DNA of 64,000 nt from Vibrio tritonius (GCF_001547935.1 NZ_AP014635.1:2170001-2234000); one strand, 5' to 3'; positions 8,857 to 19,678 are shown, numbered from the stretch's first letter. Program-made: numbers and translations. The notes: generated by a model not told the origin, from the sequence alone.

Positions 8857-9855
8857 ATGCAACACATCATCGACAAGCTATACGCACAAGTATCATTGAC
8901 CCAAAATGAAAGCCATGAGCTATTTGATCACATTATCCGTGGCGAAGTAGACCCAATTTTGATGGGTGCAGCACTGACTGCACTCAAAATCAAAGGTGAA
9001 ACACCACAAGAGATTGCCGGCGCAGCCAATGCTCTCCTTGCCAATGCCAAAGCATTTCCTCGTCCAGAGTACGATTTTGCCGACATCGTCGGTACTGGTG
9101 GTGATGGCTCAAATACCATGAATATCTCCACTACCTCTGCTTTTGTGGCCGCCGCGTGTGGTGTGAAAGTTGCCAAACACGGTAACCGTGGTGTGTCGAG
9201 TAAATCGGGCTCGTCTGATCTGTTAGATGCCTTTGGCATCAACTTAGCGATGGAGCCGCAAGTAACTCGCGAAGCGTTAGATGATTTAGGTGTCGCGTTT
9301 TTGTTTGCTCCGCAATATCACGGCGGCGTTCGCCATGCGATGCCAGTGCGCCAAACGCTTAAAACTCGTACGATCTTTAATATCCTTGGCCCACTGATGA
9401 ACCCTGCGCGTCCAAATATTCAATTAATGGGTGTGTATAGCAAAGAACTCGTTCGCCCTATCGCTGAAACCATGTTACAAATGGGATTGAAACGTGCCGC
9501 GGTTGTGTTTGGTTCGGGCTTAGATGAGGTGGCGATTCATGGCGCAACCACAGTGGCAGAAATCCACAACGGCACGATTAAAGAGTATGAACTGACGCCA
9601 GAAGATTTTGGCTTAGCGACCTACTCACTGGACGAAATTAAAGGTGGCGATCCGCAGCAAAACCGTGAGATTGCAACCAATGTACTGACTGGGAAGTCAA
9701 CTCCTGCGCAAGCGGCTGCTGTCGCAGCCAACGTCGCTTTACTGCTACGTCTGTTCGGTCAAGAAGACCTACGTCAAAATGCGCAGCAAGCCCTTGATGT
9801 CATGGCATCTGGCAAAGCTTTCCAGTTGGTTCAACAGTTAGCACAACGAGGTTAA
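8857..9855 (+). CDS. trpD: TrpD, anthranilate phosphoribosyltransferase
   Basis: I place the start at ATG 8857 (MQHIIDKLY), which has GGAGAG 6 nt upstream; an in-frame ATG at 8842 would put that SD inside the gene. The product is 332 residues, the normal length. Family motifs are GTGGDGSNTMNIST (PRPP binding), KHGNRGVSSKSGSSD and the FLFAPQYH stretch. It transfers phosphoribose from PRPP to anthranilate. Only three bases separate its stop from the trpC(F) start. Confidence 0.95.
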   Translation: MQHIIDKLYAQVSLTQNESHELFDHIIRGEVDPILMGAALTALKIKGETPQEIAGAANALLANAKAFPRPEYDFADIVGTGGDGSNTMNISTTSAFVAAACGVKVAKHGNRGVSSKSGSSDLLDAFGINLAMEPQVTREALDDLGVAFLFAPQYHGGVRHAMPVRQTLKTRTIFNILGPLMNPARPNIQLMGVYSKELVRPIAETMLQMGLKRAAVVFGSGLDEVAIHGATTVAEIHNGTIKEYELTPEDFGLATYSLDEIKGGDPQQNREIATNVLTGKSTPAQAAAVAANVALLLRLFGQEDLRQNAQQALDVMASGKAFQLVQQLAQRG

Positions 9856-9858
9856 GTT

Positions 9859-11268
9859 ATGTCTGAACAACTGTCTGAACACATCTCCGTCAAAAATGCC
9901 CAAATGGCAGAAGTACTGGCTAAGATCGTCAACGATAAATATCTCTGGGTTGAACAACGTAAAGCTGAGCAACCATTAGAAAGCTTTCAGCCATTATTGA
10001 CTCGTTCAGATCGCAGCTTTTACGACGCGCTAGGTACGCCAGAAACCGCGTTTATCTTGGAATGTAAAAAGGCATCACCCTCAAAAGGCTTGATTCGTGA
10101 CGTTTTTGATTTGGATTACATTGCTTCGGTTTATAACCGCTATGCGAGCGCGATTTCCGTTCTGACTGACGAGAAATATTTCCAAGGTAATTTAGAATTT
10201 CTACCGCAAGTGCGCCGCCAAGTAACTCAGCCAGTTCTATGCAAAGATTTTATTGTTGATGCATACCAGATTTATCTTGCGCGTCATTACCAAGCCGATG
10301 CGATTTTGTTGATGCTGTCGGTGTTAAATGATGAGCAATACCGCGAATTTTCAGCAATTGCCCATGAGCTAGGGCTCGGGGTTCTGACCGAAGCCAGTAA
10401 TGAAGAAGAACTAAACCGAGCGCTCAACTTAAACGCCAAAGTGGTTGGTATCAATAACCGTAATCTACGTGATTTGACCACCGACTTAAATCGCACCAAA
10501 GCACTCGCCCCGCTTATCCCTGAAGGCACCATCATCATCTCGGAATCGGGTGTCTACACCCATCAACAAGTGCTGGATCTTGCGCAGTACGCCAACGGCT
10601 TTTTGATTGGCAGCTCCTTAATGAGTGAAGAGAACCTTGAGTTTGCGGTACGTAAAGTGCTGCTTGGTGAAAACAAAGTGTGTGGTCTCACTCGCCCAGA
10701 AGATGCGGTCGCTGCTTATCAAGCTGGGGCCATTTATGGTGGGCTAATTTTCGTTCCTCAATCAAAGCGCTATATCGAGCTCTCTCAAGCCCAAAGCGTG
10801 ATTGAAGCTGCATCACTTAATTTTGTTGGCGTGTTCCAAAATGCCACGTTGCAAACCGTGATTTCAACAGCACGCGAATTAGGTCTTTATGCGGTGCAAC
10901 TGCATGGCGAAGAAGACCAAACCTATGTGTCTGAACTACGCCAACACCTACCTATGAATGTACAAATTTGGAAAGCCTATGGGGTGAGCGACTCAACGCC
11001 CGCATTGCTGGCTCAAGACGTTGACCGCCATCTACTCGATAGCAAAATAGGTCAGCAATCTGGCGGCACTGGCAAAGCGTTTGATTGGAGTGTGATTGCT
11101 GCGCCAGAGCGCATTATTTTAGCCGGCGGACTCAATCCAGATAACGTGGCGCAAGCCCATCAACTCGGTTGTATCGGCTTAGATTTTAACTCTGGTGTAG
11201 AACTAGAACCCGGAATTAAAGATCGCAACAAAATCACCCAAGTATTTGAAGCCCTTCGCCGTTTTTAA
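9859..11268 (+). CDS. trpCF: TrpCF, bifunctional indole-glycerol-phosphate synthase / PRA isomerase
   Basis: The 469-residue protein is a fusion of two TIM barrels, as in enteric bacteria. Residues 1 to about 258 are indole-3-glycerol phosphate synthase, with [17 protein letters not shown] and ISESG. Residues about 260-469 are phosphoribosylanthranilate isomerase, with KVCGLT (catalytic Cys), YAVQLHGEE and [10 protein letters not shown]. Together they carry out two consecutive steps from phosphoribosylanthranilate to indole-glycerol phosphate. Confidence 0.96.
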   Translation: MSEQLSEHISVKNAQMAEVLAKIVNDKYLWVEQRKAEQPLESFQPLLTRSDRSFYDALGTPETAFILECKKASPSKGLIRDVFDLDYIASVYNRYASAISVLTDEKYFQGNLEFLPQVRRQVTQPVLCKDFIVDAYQIYLARHYQADAILLMLSVLNDEQYREFSAIAHELGLGVLTEASNEEELNRALNLNAKVVGINNRNLRDLTTDLNRTKALAPLIPEGTIIISESGVYTHQQVLDLAQYANGFLIGSSLMSEENLEFAVRKVLLGENKVCGLTRPEDAVAAYQAGAIYGGLIFVPQSKRYIELSQAQSVIEAASLNFVGVFQNATLQTVISTARELGLYAVQLHGEEDQTYVSELRQHLPMNVQIWKAYGVSDSTPALLAQDVDRHLLDSKIGQQSGGTGKAFDWSVIAAPERIILAGGLNPDNVAQAHQLGCIGLDFNSGVELEPGIKDRNKITQVFEALRRF

Positions 11269-11378
11269 ACGGTCGGCGGGCAACTAAAACAGATGACCGA
11301 GGTTGGCAATCATTGCCAACTGGCAAAGAACAAATGAAGACATGGATGCCATGTCTAAGACTTACAAGGAATATGAGA

Positions 11379-12569
11379 ATGGCGAAGTTAGATGCCTACT
11401 TTGGCGAATTTGGTGGTCAGTTTGTACCACAGATCCTCGTTCCCGCGCTGGATCAGTTAGAACAAGCGTTTATTGATGCGCAAGAAGACCCAGAATTTCG
11501 TTCCGAATTTATGGAACTGCTACAAGAGTTTGCTGGCCGTCCAACCGCGCTCACGCTCACCAAAAACATCACTAAAGGGACCAAAACCAAACTGTACCTG
11601 AAACGTGAGGACTTGCTGCACGGTGGCGCGCACAAAACGAACCAAGTGTTAGGTCAAGCGCTGCTGGCAAAACGCATGGGTAAAACCGAGATCATCGCAG
11701 AAACAGGTGCAGGCCAACACGGCGTAGCAACCGCGATTGCGTGTGCACTGCTTAATCTAAAATGTCGCGTTTACATGGGCGCGAAAGACGTTGAACGTCA
11801 AAGTCCGAACGTATTTCGTATGCGCTTAATGGGTGCAGAAGTGATTCCTGTGCATTCAGGTTCTGCAACACTTAAAGATGCGTGTAACGAGGCTCTACGT
11901 GACTGGTCTGGTAGTTATGAAACCACCCACTACCTACTTGGCACCGCCGCTGGCCCTCACCCATTCCCAACTATCGTGCGTGAATTCCAACGTATTATTG
12001 GTGAAGAGACTAAGAACCAAATTTTGGCGCGTGAAGGTCGCCTACCAGATGCCGTTATTGCCTGTGTTGGCGGTGGCTCAAACGCCATTGGCATGTTTGC
12101 CGATTTCATCGAAGAGACCAATGTTCGTCTGATTGGCGTAGAACCGGGCGGTAAAGGGATTGACACCCACCAGCACGGCGCACCACTTAAACATGGCACT
12201 ACGGGGATCTACTTCGGTATGAAAGCACCGATGATGCAAGACCAATATGGTCAAATTGAAGAGTCCTATTCTGTTTCTGCGGGGTTAGACTTCCCATCGG
12301 TTGGTCCGCAACATGCGTATTTGAACGCTACTGGCCGTGCTGATTACGTCAATATCACCGATGATGAAGCGCTAGACGCCTTCCAACAATTGGCGCAACA
12401 CGAAGGCATTATTCCTGCGTTGGAATCGTCTCACGCGCTGGCCCATGCACTGAAAATGGCGTTTGCTGAACCCGAAAAAGAGCAGCTATTGGTAGTAAAC
12501 CTATCAGGCCGCGGTGACAAAGATATCTTTACTGTAAACAAAATTTTGGATGAGAAAGGAGCGCTGTAA
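11379..12569 (+). CDS. trpB: TrpB, tryptophan synthase beta chain
   Basis: I chose ATG 11379 ([13 protein letters not shown]): AAGGA lies 8 nt upstream, and homologues begin close to the YFGEFGG motif. The longer in-frame start at 11313 adds residues unlike the family. The product is 396 residues. The PLP lysine is Lys86 in HGGAHKTNQ, and the phosphate-binding loop is GGGSNA. It joins indole, channelled from TrpA, with serine to give tryptophan. Its stop codon overlaps the trpA ATG by one base. Confidence 0.96.
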   Translation: MAKLDAYFGEFGGQFVPQILVPALDQLEQAFIDAQEDPEFRSEFMELLQEFAGRPTALTLTKNITKGTKTKLYLKREDLLHGGAHKTNQVLGQALLAKRMGKTEIIAETGAGQHGVATAIACALLNLKCRVYMGAKDVERQSPNVFRMRLMGAEVIPVHSGSATLKDACNEALRDWSGSYETTHYLLGTAAGPHPFPTIVREFQRIIGEETKNQILAREGRLPDAVIACVGGGSNAIGMFADFIEETNVRLIGVEPGGKGIDTHQHGAPLKHGTTGIYFGMKAPMMQDQYGQIEESYSVSAGLDFPSVGPQHAYLNATGRADYVNITDDEALDAFQQLAQHEGIIPALESSHALAHALKMAFAEPEKEQLLVVNLSGRGDKDIFTVNKILDEKGAL

Positions 12570-13378
12570 TGGACCGTTATCAATCGCTGTTCGCCCGTTT
12601 GGCAGAGAAAAAACAGGGCGCGTTTGTTCCTTTCGTTACCATCGGCGACCCAAATCCAGAGCTGTCGCTGAAGATCATGCAAACGTTAATTGATGCTGGC
12701 GCTGATGCATTAGAGCTTGGAATGCCATTTTCAGATCCCCTCGCCGATGGACCAACCATTCAGCAAGCTAATATTCGTGCGTTAGATGGCGGAACGAACC
12801 CTGATATTTGCTTTGATTTAATTAAGCAAATTCGCGCGGCTAATCCAGAAACGCCGATTGGCCTACTGATGTACGCGAACTTGGTTTTCAAGCGCGGCAT
12901 TGATGATTTTTATCGCCGCTGCCAAGAAGCAGGGGTCGATTCCGTGTTGGTTGCCGATGCACCAACTGGTGAGAGTAAAGTCTTTGTCGAAGCCGCTAAT
13001 CGCCACGGTATTAAACCGATTTTCATCGCGCCTCCCGGCGCCAGCGCGGAAACGCTCGAACAAGTTTCCACTCTTGGCGGCGGTTACACTTACCTGCTCT
13101 CGCGTGCTGGAGTAACCGGTACAGAAACCAAAGCGCAAATGCCTGTACATGAGATGTTGGATCGTTTGCAGCAATACAATGCACCACCAGCGCTACTTGG
13201 TTTCGGTATATCTGCTCCAGAGCAAGTGAAGCAAGCTCTAGAGGCAGGTGCGGCTGGAGCCATCTCCGGTTCTGCTGTCGTAAAAATCATCGAAAACAAT
13301 GCAGAGCAGCCCGAACAGCTGCTAAACAAATTAAGTCATTTTGTTAACAACATGAAGTCTGCAACAACTCTTGCTTAA
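12569..13378 (+). CDS. trpA: TrpA, tryptophan synthase alpha chain
   Basis: The 269-residue TIM barrel carries the catalytic residues Glu49 (ELGMPFSDP) and Asp60 (LADGP), and the phosphate-binding GFGIS near residue 211. It cleaves indole-glycerol phosphate and passes indole to TrpB. It is translationally coupled to trpB by a TAATG overlap and is the last gene of the operon. Confidence 0.97.
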   Translation: MDRYQSLFARLAEKKQGAFVPFVTIGDPNPELSLKIMQTLIDAGADALELGMPFSDPLADGPTIQQANIRALDGGTNPDICFDLIKQIRAANPETPIGLLMYANLVFKRGIDDFYRRCQEAGVDSVLVADAPTGESKVFVEAANRHGIKPIFIAPPGASAETLEQVSTLGGGYTYLLSRAGVTGTETKAQMPVHEMLDRLQQYNAPPALLGFGISAPEQVKQALEAGAAGAISGSAVVKIIENNAEQPEQLLNKLSHFVNNMKSATTLA

Positions 13379-13403
13379 CAACCTGTTTGTATTTTAAAGA
13401 CAC

Positions 13404-13444
13404 AAACGGCCAGTCAAATGTTCGACTGGCCGTTTCTTTTTTAA
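13404..13444 (+). terminator. Terminator after the trp operon
   Basis: A 12-bp perfect stem AAACGGCCAGTC / GACTGGCCGTTT is followed by TCTTTTTT. Confidence 0.92.
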
Positions 13445-13704
13445 CAAAATAATATACGTTTTAAAATTCAAGACACACCACAAAATTCCTATTTTTTATC
13501 ATCAACAAACAAAGCAAACGTTTTCTTTTGTGTAAAAAACCAGCATACGTCAATGAAAATTCATATTAATGCCAAGTTATTGACTAATGTATATTGCCTA
13601 TTAAGTAAGATCCGTGTAAAAAACAAGGGCAAAACAAATCCCCACAAATGGACTGAGTATTAGTGGGGAACACTAGGAAATTAACAATTATTAGCACAGA
13701 GGTT
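13445..13704. other. Non-coding leader region of the symporter gene
   Basis: AT-rich sequence with no credible ORF lies between the trp terminator and the next gene. A 7-bp stem TCCCCAC / GTGGGGA (13639-13645 with 13663-13669) lies just before the symporter start and could affect its translation. No specific regulator site was recognised. Confidence 0.5.
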
Positions 13705-14976
13705 ATGGAAGTGTTAAAGGAAAAGAGTTTGCTAAGCAACATTGGCGTGCAAGTTGTTATTGCCATGATCATCGGTACCGTTGTCGGTGGTGTTATGGGT
13801 CACGATGCTTCTATGTTCGCTCCTCTAGGTAGCATCTTTATTAATTTAATTAAGATGTTGGTTATTCCATTAGTCGCTGTCGCTTTGATTTCAGGTGCAG
13901 CAGGCTTAGGTGATAGCCAGTCAGCAGGTAAAGTAGGTTTTGTTACGCTATTTTATTTTGCCATCACGTCTGCGCTCGCAGTCGCTTTAGCCCTTGTAAT
14001 GGGTCACATATTCCAACCAGGTATCGGTGTGGATGTGTCTGGCGTAGAAGGTATGTTCTCAACCGAATATGCTTCAAAAGGTGAATTACCAACTTTCTGG
14101 GCGACCGTTATCGGTATGATCCCAACCAACGTTTTTCAATCACTTAACGACGCTAACATTCTACAAATCTTAGTATTCTGCCTGTTTTTCGGTATTGCCG
14201 TATCTAAACAAGCAAAAGAAAAGCGCGATCCCATTATCAATGGTGTAAACACGATTGTTGACGCTATGGTTTGGATGATCAATAAAGTGATGATCATTGC
14301 ACCACTCGGTGTATTTGGTTTGATGGCAGAAGCGGTCGGTACATTTGGTTTCGGCGCATTGATGGTGGTATTCAAACTCTTCGTTGTTTACATTGCGGCT
14401 ATCTTAATTTTTGGTTTCGTTGCCTACCCATTAATGATTCAAATCTTCACAAAAACCTCAGCTCGTAAATTCATTAAAGCAATGAAAAAACCACAAGCTG
14501 TGGCACTGTCTACTGCGTCGTCAATGGCGACACTACCAGTCAACATGGATACTTGTGAAAATGAGCTAGGTGTACGTAATTCAACGGCATCATTCGTATT
14601 GCCATTGGGTGCGACTATTAACATGTCTGGTAACGCCATCTACTACGGCTTAGTTGCTATATTCTTTGCGCAGCTATTCAATGTAGACTTAGGTATTGGC
14701 GCTTATGCAGCTATTATCGTGACATCTACACTAGGCGCGGTTGGTCAAGCCGGTGTTCCTGGTCCTTCATTCTTGGTTGTGGCCGTTCTACTTGCAGCGG
14801 GTATCCCAATTGAAGGTCTACCACTTCTCTTTGCTCTAGACCGTATCTTCGACATGATTCGTACCGCTTTGAACATCACTGGTGATGCAGCGTGTGCACT
14901 TATCGTCGACGCGATGATCAAGGAAGAAGCGCAGGATGAGTCTGAAGATAAAGCGCTAAATAGCCAAGAAGCGTAA
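13705..14976 (+). CDS. Dicarboxylate/amino acid:cation symporter (DAACS family)
   Basis: A polytopic inner-membrane carrier of 423 residues from ATG 13705; a GTG at 13663 would add 14 residues and has no SD. Family features are the early PLGSIFINLIKMLVIPLV segment, the serine-rich re-entrant loop ALSTASSMATLPV, and the substrate/ion motif GATINMSGNAIYYG, corresponding to the NMDGT motif of glutamate carriers. It should couple uptake of glutamate, aspartate or C4-dicarboxylates to Na+ or H+. The substrate cannot be settled: NMSGN replaces NMDGT, so the ion or substrate preference may differ. The gene stands alone with its own terminator. Confidence 0.85.
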   Translation: MEVLKEKSLLSNIGVQVVIAMIIGTVVGGVMGHDASMFAPLGSIFINLIKMLVIPLVAVALISGAAGLGDSQSAGKVGFVTLFYFAITSALAVALALVMGHIFQPGIGVDVSGVEGMFSTEYASKGELPTFWATVIGMIPTNVFQSLNDANILQILVFCLFFGIAVSKQAKEKRDPIINGVNTIVDAMVWMINKVMIIAPLGVFGLMAEAVGTFGFGALMVVFKLFVVYIAAILIFGFVAYPLMIQIFTKTSARKFIKAMKKPQAVALSTASSMATLPVNMDTCENELGVRNSTASFVLPLGATINMSGNAIYYGLVAIFFAQLFNVDLGIGAYAAIIVTSTLGAVGQAGVPGPSFLVVAVLLAAGIPIEGLPLLFALDRIFDMIRTALNITGDAACALIVDAMIKEEAQDESEDKALNSQEA

Positions 14977-15003
14977 TCTAAACAGCTCCGATTTCGACTA
15001 ATG

Positions 15004-15034
15004 AAAGCCACTCTGCAGAGTGGCTTTTTTTGTC
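15004..15034 (+). terminator. Terminator after the symporter gene
   Basis: AAAGCCACTCT / AGAGTGGCTTT forms a stem around GC, with a long T run after it. Confidence 0.9.
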
Positions 15035-15156
15035 TTCTCGTTGCACCATTAATGCGACTTTTGTGAACTATTTTGTTTCCAAATGTCTATAACAGTTTTG
15101 CATCTGGCCGTATTTGGTTAGACTGTCTTTAGTGTTTAGACTGGATGTATACCTAA

Positions 15157-15702
15157 ATGAAACAATTGCTCGACTTTATTCCACTAATTATTTTCTTTGC
15201 TCTGTTTAAGTTTTACGATATCTACATTGCAACAGGTGCATTGATAGTGGCCACCGCTGCCCAAATCGGTATTACTTACCTAGTCTATAAAAAACTTGAG
15301 AAAATACAGCTTATTACTTTTGCTTTAGTCGCCGTTTTTGGGGGCATGACCATTGTTCTCCACGACGCTGACTTCATCAAATGGAAAGTAACCATTCTTT
15401 ATGTTGTGTTTGCGTTAGGTCTCACTATCAGCCATTTAATGGGACGCTCAGCAATTAAAAGCATGCTCGGTAAAGAGCTTGTGTTACCTGATGCGGTATG
15501 GGCAAAAATTAACTGGGCATGGGTCTTATTCTTTGCTGTCTGTGCAGTTATCAATATCTATGTGGCCTATCGTCTTCCACTCGATGTTTGGGTAAATTTC
15601 AAAGTATTCGGCCTACTCATAGCCACCTTTGTTTACACCTTACTCACGGGTATTTACATTTATAAACATATGCCTAAAGAACAGAAAGATTCTCAACAAT
15701 AA
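15157..15702 (+). CDS. yciB: YciB, inner membrane-spanning protein (septation protein A family)
   Basis: The 181-residue protein has about five hydrophobic segments and family landmarks: N-terminal [18 protein letters not shown], the middle motif [10 protein letters not shown], and WVNFKVFG near the C-terminus. YciB is linked to cell-envelope synthesis and interacts with elongation and division proteins. It is the first of a run of yci genes (yciB, yciA, then a YciI-like gene), the same neighbourhood as near trp in enteric bacteria. Confidence 0.93.
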   Translation: MKQLLDFIPLIIFFALFKFYDIYIATGALIVATAAQIGITYLVYKKLEKIQLITFALVAVFGGMTIVLHDADFIKWKVTILYVVFALGLTISHLMGRSAIKSMLGKELVLPDAVWAKINWAWVLFFAVCAVINIYVAYRLPLDVWVNFKVFGLLIATFVYTLLTGIYIYKHMPKEQKDSQQ

Positions 15703-15769
15703 GCGTCATTTACTCCGCATTTAACGGATGATTCGCGACATTTATTTTTGTTATAATCCAAGCTCTTGT

Positions 15770-15800
15770 CAGCGACCGGCGGGTCGCTGTTTTCTTTTTT
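15770..15800 (+). terminator. Terminator-like hairpin between yciB and yciA
   Basis: CAGCGACC / GGGTCGCTG stem followed by TTTTCTTTTTT. A TATAAT at 15751-15756 lies just upstream, so a promoter feeding yciA would have to read through the hairpin. Confidence 0.8.
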
Positions 15801-15812
15801 GCGGAATATAAA

Positions 15813-16214
15813 ATGACTCAAGCAGTGAATTCACCAAAAGGCCAATTACTACTTCGCACTCTAGCTATGCCAGCGGACACCAATGCAAATGGTGATATCT
15901 TTGGCGGTTGGATCATGTCTCAACTCGATTTAGCTGGCGGTATTCTCGCTAAAGAGATTTCGGCCGGTCGTATTGTTACCGTTTCGGTATCCAGTATTAC
16001 ATTCAAAAAGCCCGTTCGCGTTGGCGATGTGGTTTGCTGTTACGGTGAATGTGTAAAAATTGGACGCACATCCATGACCATCAACCTCGAGCTGTGGGTC
16101 AAACCTGTCAAAGAAGATGGAGTGCATGACCGCTTTCAAGTATGTGAAGCGACGTTCCATTATGTGGCAATCGACGCCAATGGCCGCCCTCGTGCAATAA
16201 ACGTCGGCAGCTGA
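15813..16214 (+). CDS. yciA: YciA, acyl-CoA thioesterase
   Basis: A single hot-dog domain of 133 residues. Family residues are in MPADTNANGDIFGGWIMSQLDLAGG; the Asn-Gly-Asp-Ile-Phe-Gly-Gly stretch forms the active site with the catalytic Asp. YciA hydrolyses a broad range of acyl-CoA esters in the cytoplasm and is proposed to relieve CoA limitation. A terminator-like hairpin separates it from yciB, so it may be transcribed on its own. Confidence 0.94.
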   Translation: MTQAVNSPKGQLLLRTLAMPADTNANGDIFGGWIMSQLDLAGGILAKEISAGRIVTVSVSSITFKKPVRVGDVVCCYGECVKIGRTSMTINLELWVKPVKEDGVHDRFQVCEATFHYVAIDANGRPRAINVGS

Positions 16215-16376
16215 TCACACTTATGGGTATTGGATGGTTGGAATAGAGTTAACTTTCAGTACATTAACATGCGCGATGGAACCAAACTCTCTGACATAGC
16301 TCTTAAAAAAGCGTAAAGTAGAGTAAAACACCATCGATGTGACTTAGCCAATGGACTCAGCTAGAAGGAAAGCGAT

Positions 16377-16673
16377 ATGTGGTATGTGATCTTCTCACAA
16401 GACGTAGAAAACTCTTTGGAAAAACGCATGAGCGTTCGACCACAGCACTTAGCGAGATTGCAAGACCTACAAGATCAAGGTCGTTTGCTTACAGCAGGAC
16501 CTATGCCAGCAATTGATGCTGATAACCCAGGCGAAGCCGGTTTCACTGGGTCAACCGTGATTGCCGAGTTCGCTTCTCTCGAAGCGGCGAAAACTTGGGC
16601 TGATGCCGATCCTTATGTCGCTGCGGGCGTTTACGCTAACGTTATTGTAAAACCATTTAAAAAAGTATTTTAG
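16377..16673 (+). CDS. YciI-like protein
   Basis: A ferredoxin-like alpha+beta domain of 98 residues ([17 protein letters not shown], then AGPMPAID and [13 protein letters not shown]), typical of the YCII family. The conserved His (RPQHLARL) and Asp (DADPY) match the proposed catalytic pair of the family, whose reaction is still not defined. A good SD (AAGGA) precedes the ATG. The next gene begins one base after its stop, so the two form an operon. Confidence 0.9.
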   Translation: MWYVIFSQDVENSLEKRMSVRPQHLARLQDLQDQGRLLTAGPMPAIDADNPGEAGFTGSTVIAEFASLEAAKTWADADPYVAAGVYANVIVKPFKKVF

Positions 16674-16674
16674 T

Positions 16675-17079
16675 ATGAAAATAAGCACTTGGGGTGTGAT
16701 TGCACTCAGTGGCGTTCTTATGGCGGGCTGTACCTCCAACAGTGAGCGCGAAAAAACACTTGAAATGATCGCAACCAATAGAGCAGCCTTACTTGCCTCT
16801 GAGTTGCCTTTAGAATACGGTCCATTACATATCATGCGGGCGAATGCTAAAGGTTCGACCATCGAAATGATGATGGTTTATAACAACTCAGCACCGAATG
16901 CAAAACCCACTCGAGAAGTGCTCGCCAACAGTGAAAAAGCGTTTTGCAATAACAAAACCATCATGGAAAACCTCACCACTGGCGTTAGCTATCGCATCAA
17001 AATCCGCGATAACCGTGGCACCTTGTTAGTCGATCAGGCTATAACAAAAGAGAGCTGTACCGAAACACAAGAGAAGTGA
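16675..17079 (+). CDS. AspS/GspS-type pilotin lipoprotein of the type II secretion system
   Basis: The 134-residue protein has a lipoprotein signal peptide with Cys19 in VLMAGC; Met at -3 is unusual for a lipobox. The mature part includes two more Cys (KAFCNN and KESCTE) that could form the disulphide of the GspS-beta/AspS fold. In Vibrio cholerae the pilotin AspS, encoded beside metE, takes the GspD secretin to the outer membrane. The same position next to metE here supports the call. No other T2SS genes are in the window, and none are expected. Confidence 0.8.
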   Translation: MKISTWGVIALSGVLMAGCTSNSEREKTLEMIATNRAALLASELPLEYGPLHIMRANAKGSTIEMMMVYNNSAPNAKPTREVLANSEKAFCNNKTIMENLTTGVSYRIKIRDNRGTLLVDQAITKESCTETQEK

Positions 17080-17101
17080 AACTAACGATTCACTATTCAT
17101 A

Positions 17102-17131
17102 GAAAGGCCATCCTAAACAATGGCCTTTTGT
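17102..17131. terminator. Terminator between pilotin gene and metE
   Basis: An AAAGGCCA / TGGCCTTT stem with a ten-base loop, then TTGT, lies between two convergent genes and could serve both. Confidence 0.7.
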
Positions 17132-17168
17132 ACCAAACATAATCATTATCTGGTTATTTTTATCATGC

Positions 17169-19484
17169 TTACTCGGCGGTAAATTCTTGACGTAACGCCT
17201 TTGCAGCTAAAACCATATTGGTTAGTGATGCTTCCACTTCTGCCCAGTTTCGAGTTTTTAACCCACAATCAGGGTTAACCCATAAACGCTCTACTGGGAT
17301 TTTTGTCGCTGCTGTTCGAATTAGATTCTCGATCCAGTGCTGCGCTGGAATATTAGGCGAGTGAATATCGTAAACACCTGGGCCAATTTCATTTGGATAG
17401 TTAAACTCCTCAAATGCTTTGAGTAACTCCATGTTCGAGCGAGAAGTTTCGATAGTAATGACGTCAGCGTCCATCGCAGCCACCGATTCAATGATCTCAT
17501 TGAATTCGCTATAACACATGTGAGTGTGTATCTGTGTTTCTGGTTTTGCGCTACTCGCAGCAATACGAAACGCCTCAACTGCCCAATTAAGATAGTCTTG
17601 ATGATCTTGCAGTTTGAGTGGTAAACCTTCTCGAATAGCTGGTTCATCAATTTGGATGATATTGATACCCGCATCTTGTAAATCACTGACTTCATCACGC
17701 AAAGCTAATGCCAATTGCTGAGTAATTGTTTTTCGCGTGATATCTTCGCGAGGGAATGTCCAACATAAAATCGTTACCGGCCCAGTAAGCATGCCTTTCA
17801 TCTGTTTTTTCGTCAAAGATTGAGCATAAGTTGACCACTCAACGGTAATTGGCTGTTTACGTTCAATATCCGCCACCACAATCGCTGGTTTCACACAACG
17901 TGAGCCGTAACTTTGTACCCAACCAAACTGCGTAGTTTGAAAACCCGACAGGTTTTCAGCAAAGTACTCCACCATATCGTTACGCTCTGGTTCGCCATGC
18001 ACTAATACATCTAAGCCTAATGCTTCTTGGCGCTGTACTGCGTCGAGAATTTGCCTTTGAATCGCTTCCACATAATCCGTTTTAGCTAATTTCCCATGAC
18101 GGAATGCACTACGTAAAGCGCGAATTTCCGCAGTTTGCGGGAACGACCCAATGGTCGTAGTTGGCAATAATGGCAGATTTAGTACTTCACTTTGATGATG
18201 CGAGCGCTCCTGATACGGTGTTGAACGCTGGCTCAGCTCTGGTGTTATTTTCTGCACACGAGCTTGAACATGGGGTTTATTAACGTGTTGTGCCGACTCA
18301 CGAGCAATAATAGGTTGGCTGTAAGTATCGCAAGCTAAAATAGCCGCGTGATCTCCATCTAGGGCCTTTCCTAACAGCACCACTTCTGCCACTTTCTGTT
18401 TAGCAAAAGCAAACCAACTCTTTACTTCTGGCGTTAGCTTTGTCTCAGCTTCAAGGTTTACCGGGCTATGCAGCAAGGAACATGAACTCGCTATCCATAA
18501 ACGCTCTCCCAGTTGCTGCTTTACAGGTTTTAATCGATCAATCCATTCACTTAAGTTGGCTCGCCACACATTGCGACCATTAATGACTCCAGCCGACAAC
18601 ACCCAGTGATCTGGTAGCACATTGAGCACTTCATCTAGTTGGTCTGATGCCGCAGTCAGATCAACATGTAAGCCATCGATAGGCAGCGTAACAATCTTAT
18701 TGATAACATGTGATACTGAATCAAAATAGGTGGTGAGTAACAGTTTCACTTCACCTTGTATTGATTGATACGCTGTTGTAAACGACTCTAACCACGGGCT
18801 CTCAAGCTCGAGTGCCAGAATTGGTTCATCGATTTGCACCCAAGTAACACCTTGTGCTGCTAGTTTTGCGAGCACTTCTTGGTAAGCGACCAATACACGA
18901 GGCAATAGTGAAAGGCGATCAAACCCTTCTTCGATTTCTTTCCCCAAATAGAGGTAGCTTAATGGCCCAAGCAGCACAGGTTTGACTTGATGCCCCAGCT
19001 TTAGAGCCTGGTCGATTTCGTCAAAAAGCTGCGGCCAACTGACTTGGAACTGATCACCAGCACTAAACTCTGGAACGATATAGTGGTAGTTGGTGTTAAA
19101 CCACTTAGTCATATCCGATGCAGCATGACCGTGACAATCACACTGATTTTGCGATTGACCCCGCGCAACGTTAAAAAGCGTGTCTAAGCCCAACTCACTT
19201 TGGCCCACTTCTCCTTTGCCTGTCCAACGGTGACGTTCGGGAACATGACCTAATAGCAATGATGTGGTTAGTACATGGTCATACCAAGCAAAATCGCCTG
19301 CTGTCACAAACTCTAACCCAGCCTCTTTCTGTAAGGCCCAGTTTTGTGTGCGAAGGTCGCTACCCAGTCCTTGCAATTGAGCTTGATCGATCTCGCCTCG
19401 CCAATATTTCTCTAAAGCAAACTTAAGCTCACGTTGTTCGCCGATACGCGGATATCCCAAAATATGTGTCGTCGTAGTCATCAT
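17169..19484 (-). CDS. metE: MetE, cobalamin-independent methionine synthase
   Basis: The 771-residue protein has two TIM-barrel domains. The N-terminal half binds folate ([22 protein letters not shown]). The C-terminal half carries the zinc and homocysteine site: [23 protein letters not shown] and NPDCGLKTR, where the Cys and His residues bind zinc. It transfers the methyl group of 5-methyl-THF-Glu3 to homocysteine. It is divergent from its activator gene metR, and MetJ-type met boxes lie ~50 bp upstream of its start. Confidence 0.97.
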   Translation of the reverse strand: MMTTTTHILGYPRIGEQRELKFALEKYWRGEIDQAQLQGLGSDLRTQNWALQKEAGLEFVTAGDFAWYDHVLTTSLLLGHVPERHRWTGKGEVGQSELGLDTLFNVARGQSQNQCDCHGHAASDMTKWFNTNYHYIVPEFSAGDQFQVSWPQLFDEIDQALKLGHQVKPVLLGPLSYLYLGKEIEEGFDRLSLLPRVLVAYQEVLAKLAAQGVTWVQIDEPILALELESPWLESFTTAYQSIQGEVKLLLTTYFDSVSHVINKIVTLPIDGLHVDLTAASDQLDEVLNVLPDHWVLSAGVINGRNVWRANLSEWIDRLKPVKQQLGERLWIASSCSLLHSPVNLEAETKLTPEVKSWFAFAKQKVAEVVLLGKALDGDHAAILACDTYSQPIIARESAQHVNKPHVQARVQKITPELSQRSTPYQERSHHQSEVLNLPLLPTTTIGSFPQTAEIRALRSAFRHGKLAKTDYVEAIQRQILDAVQRQEALGLDVLVHGEPERNDMVEYFAENLSGFQTTQFGWVQSYGSRCVKPAIVVADIERKQPITVEWSTYAQSLTKKQMKGMLTGPVTILCWTFPREDITRKTITQQLALALRDEVSDLQDAGINIIQIDEPAIREGLPLKLQDHQDYLNWAVEAFRIAASSAKPETQIHTHMCYSEFNEIIESVAAMDADVITIETSRSNMELLKAFEEFNYPNEIGPGVYDIHSPNIPAQHWIENLIRTAATKIPVERLWVNPDCGLKTRNWAEVEASLTNMVLAAKALRQEFTAE

Positions 19485-19533
19485 GTTCTTCCTATTAAAT
19501 TATGTTGAGCAGACATCGAACACTTAAACAATA

Positions 19534-19557
19534 AGATGTCTAGATGGCTAAAATATC
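19534..19557 (-). promoter_or_regulatory. MetJ met boxes in front of metE
   Basis: Tandem 8-mers AGATGTCT and AGATGGCT, with a weaker third AAAATATC, match the MetJ consensus AGACGTCT at 7, 6 and 4 positions. MetJ with S-adenosylmethionine binds such arrays in pairs to repress met genes. Confidence 0.7.
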
Positions 19558-19654
19558 TAACTAACACGTCGTTTACACAAGCGTCGAATATTCAACTTGT
19601 TTATTAGAAAATTTCATGTAGTTTAAATGGGGATGACTAATTTACACAGTTAAT

Positions 19655-19678
19655 GGACATTTAGATGTCTAGCCGTTT
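19655..19678 (+). promoter_or_regulatory. MetJ met boxes in front of metR
   Basis: Three abutting 8-mers, GGACATTT, AGATGTCT and AGCCGTTT, lie ~100 bp upstream of metR. The middle one differs from AGACGTCT at one base. This suggests that metR, like metE, is repressed by MetJ. Confidence 0.6.

Noticed and set aside
19565..19625. MetR site (TGAA-N5-TTCA) between metE and metR
   Set aside because: GAATATTC and GAAAATTTCA are suggestive, but no string matches both half-sites at the right spacing.
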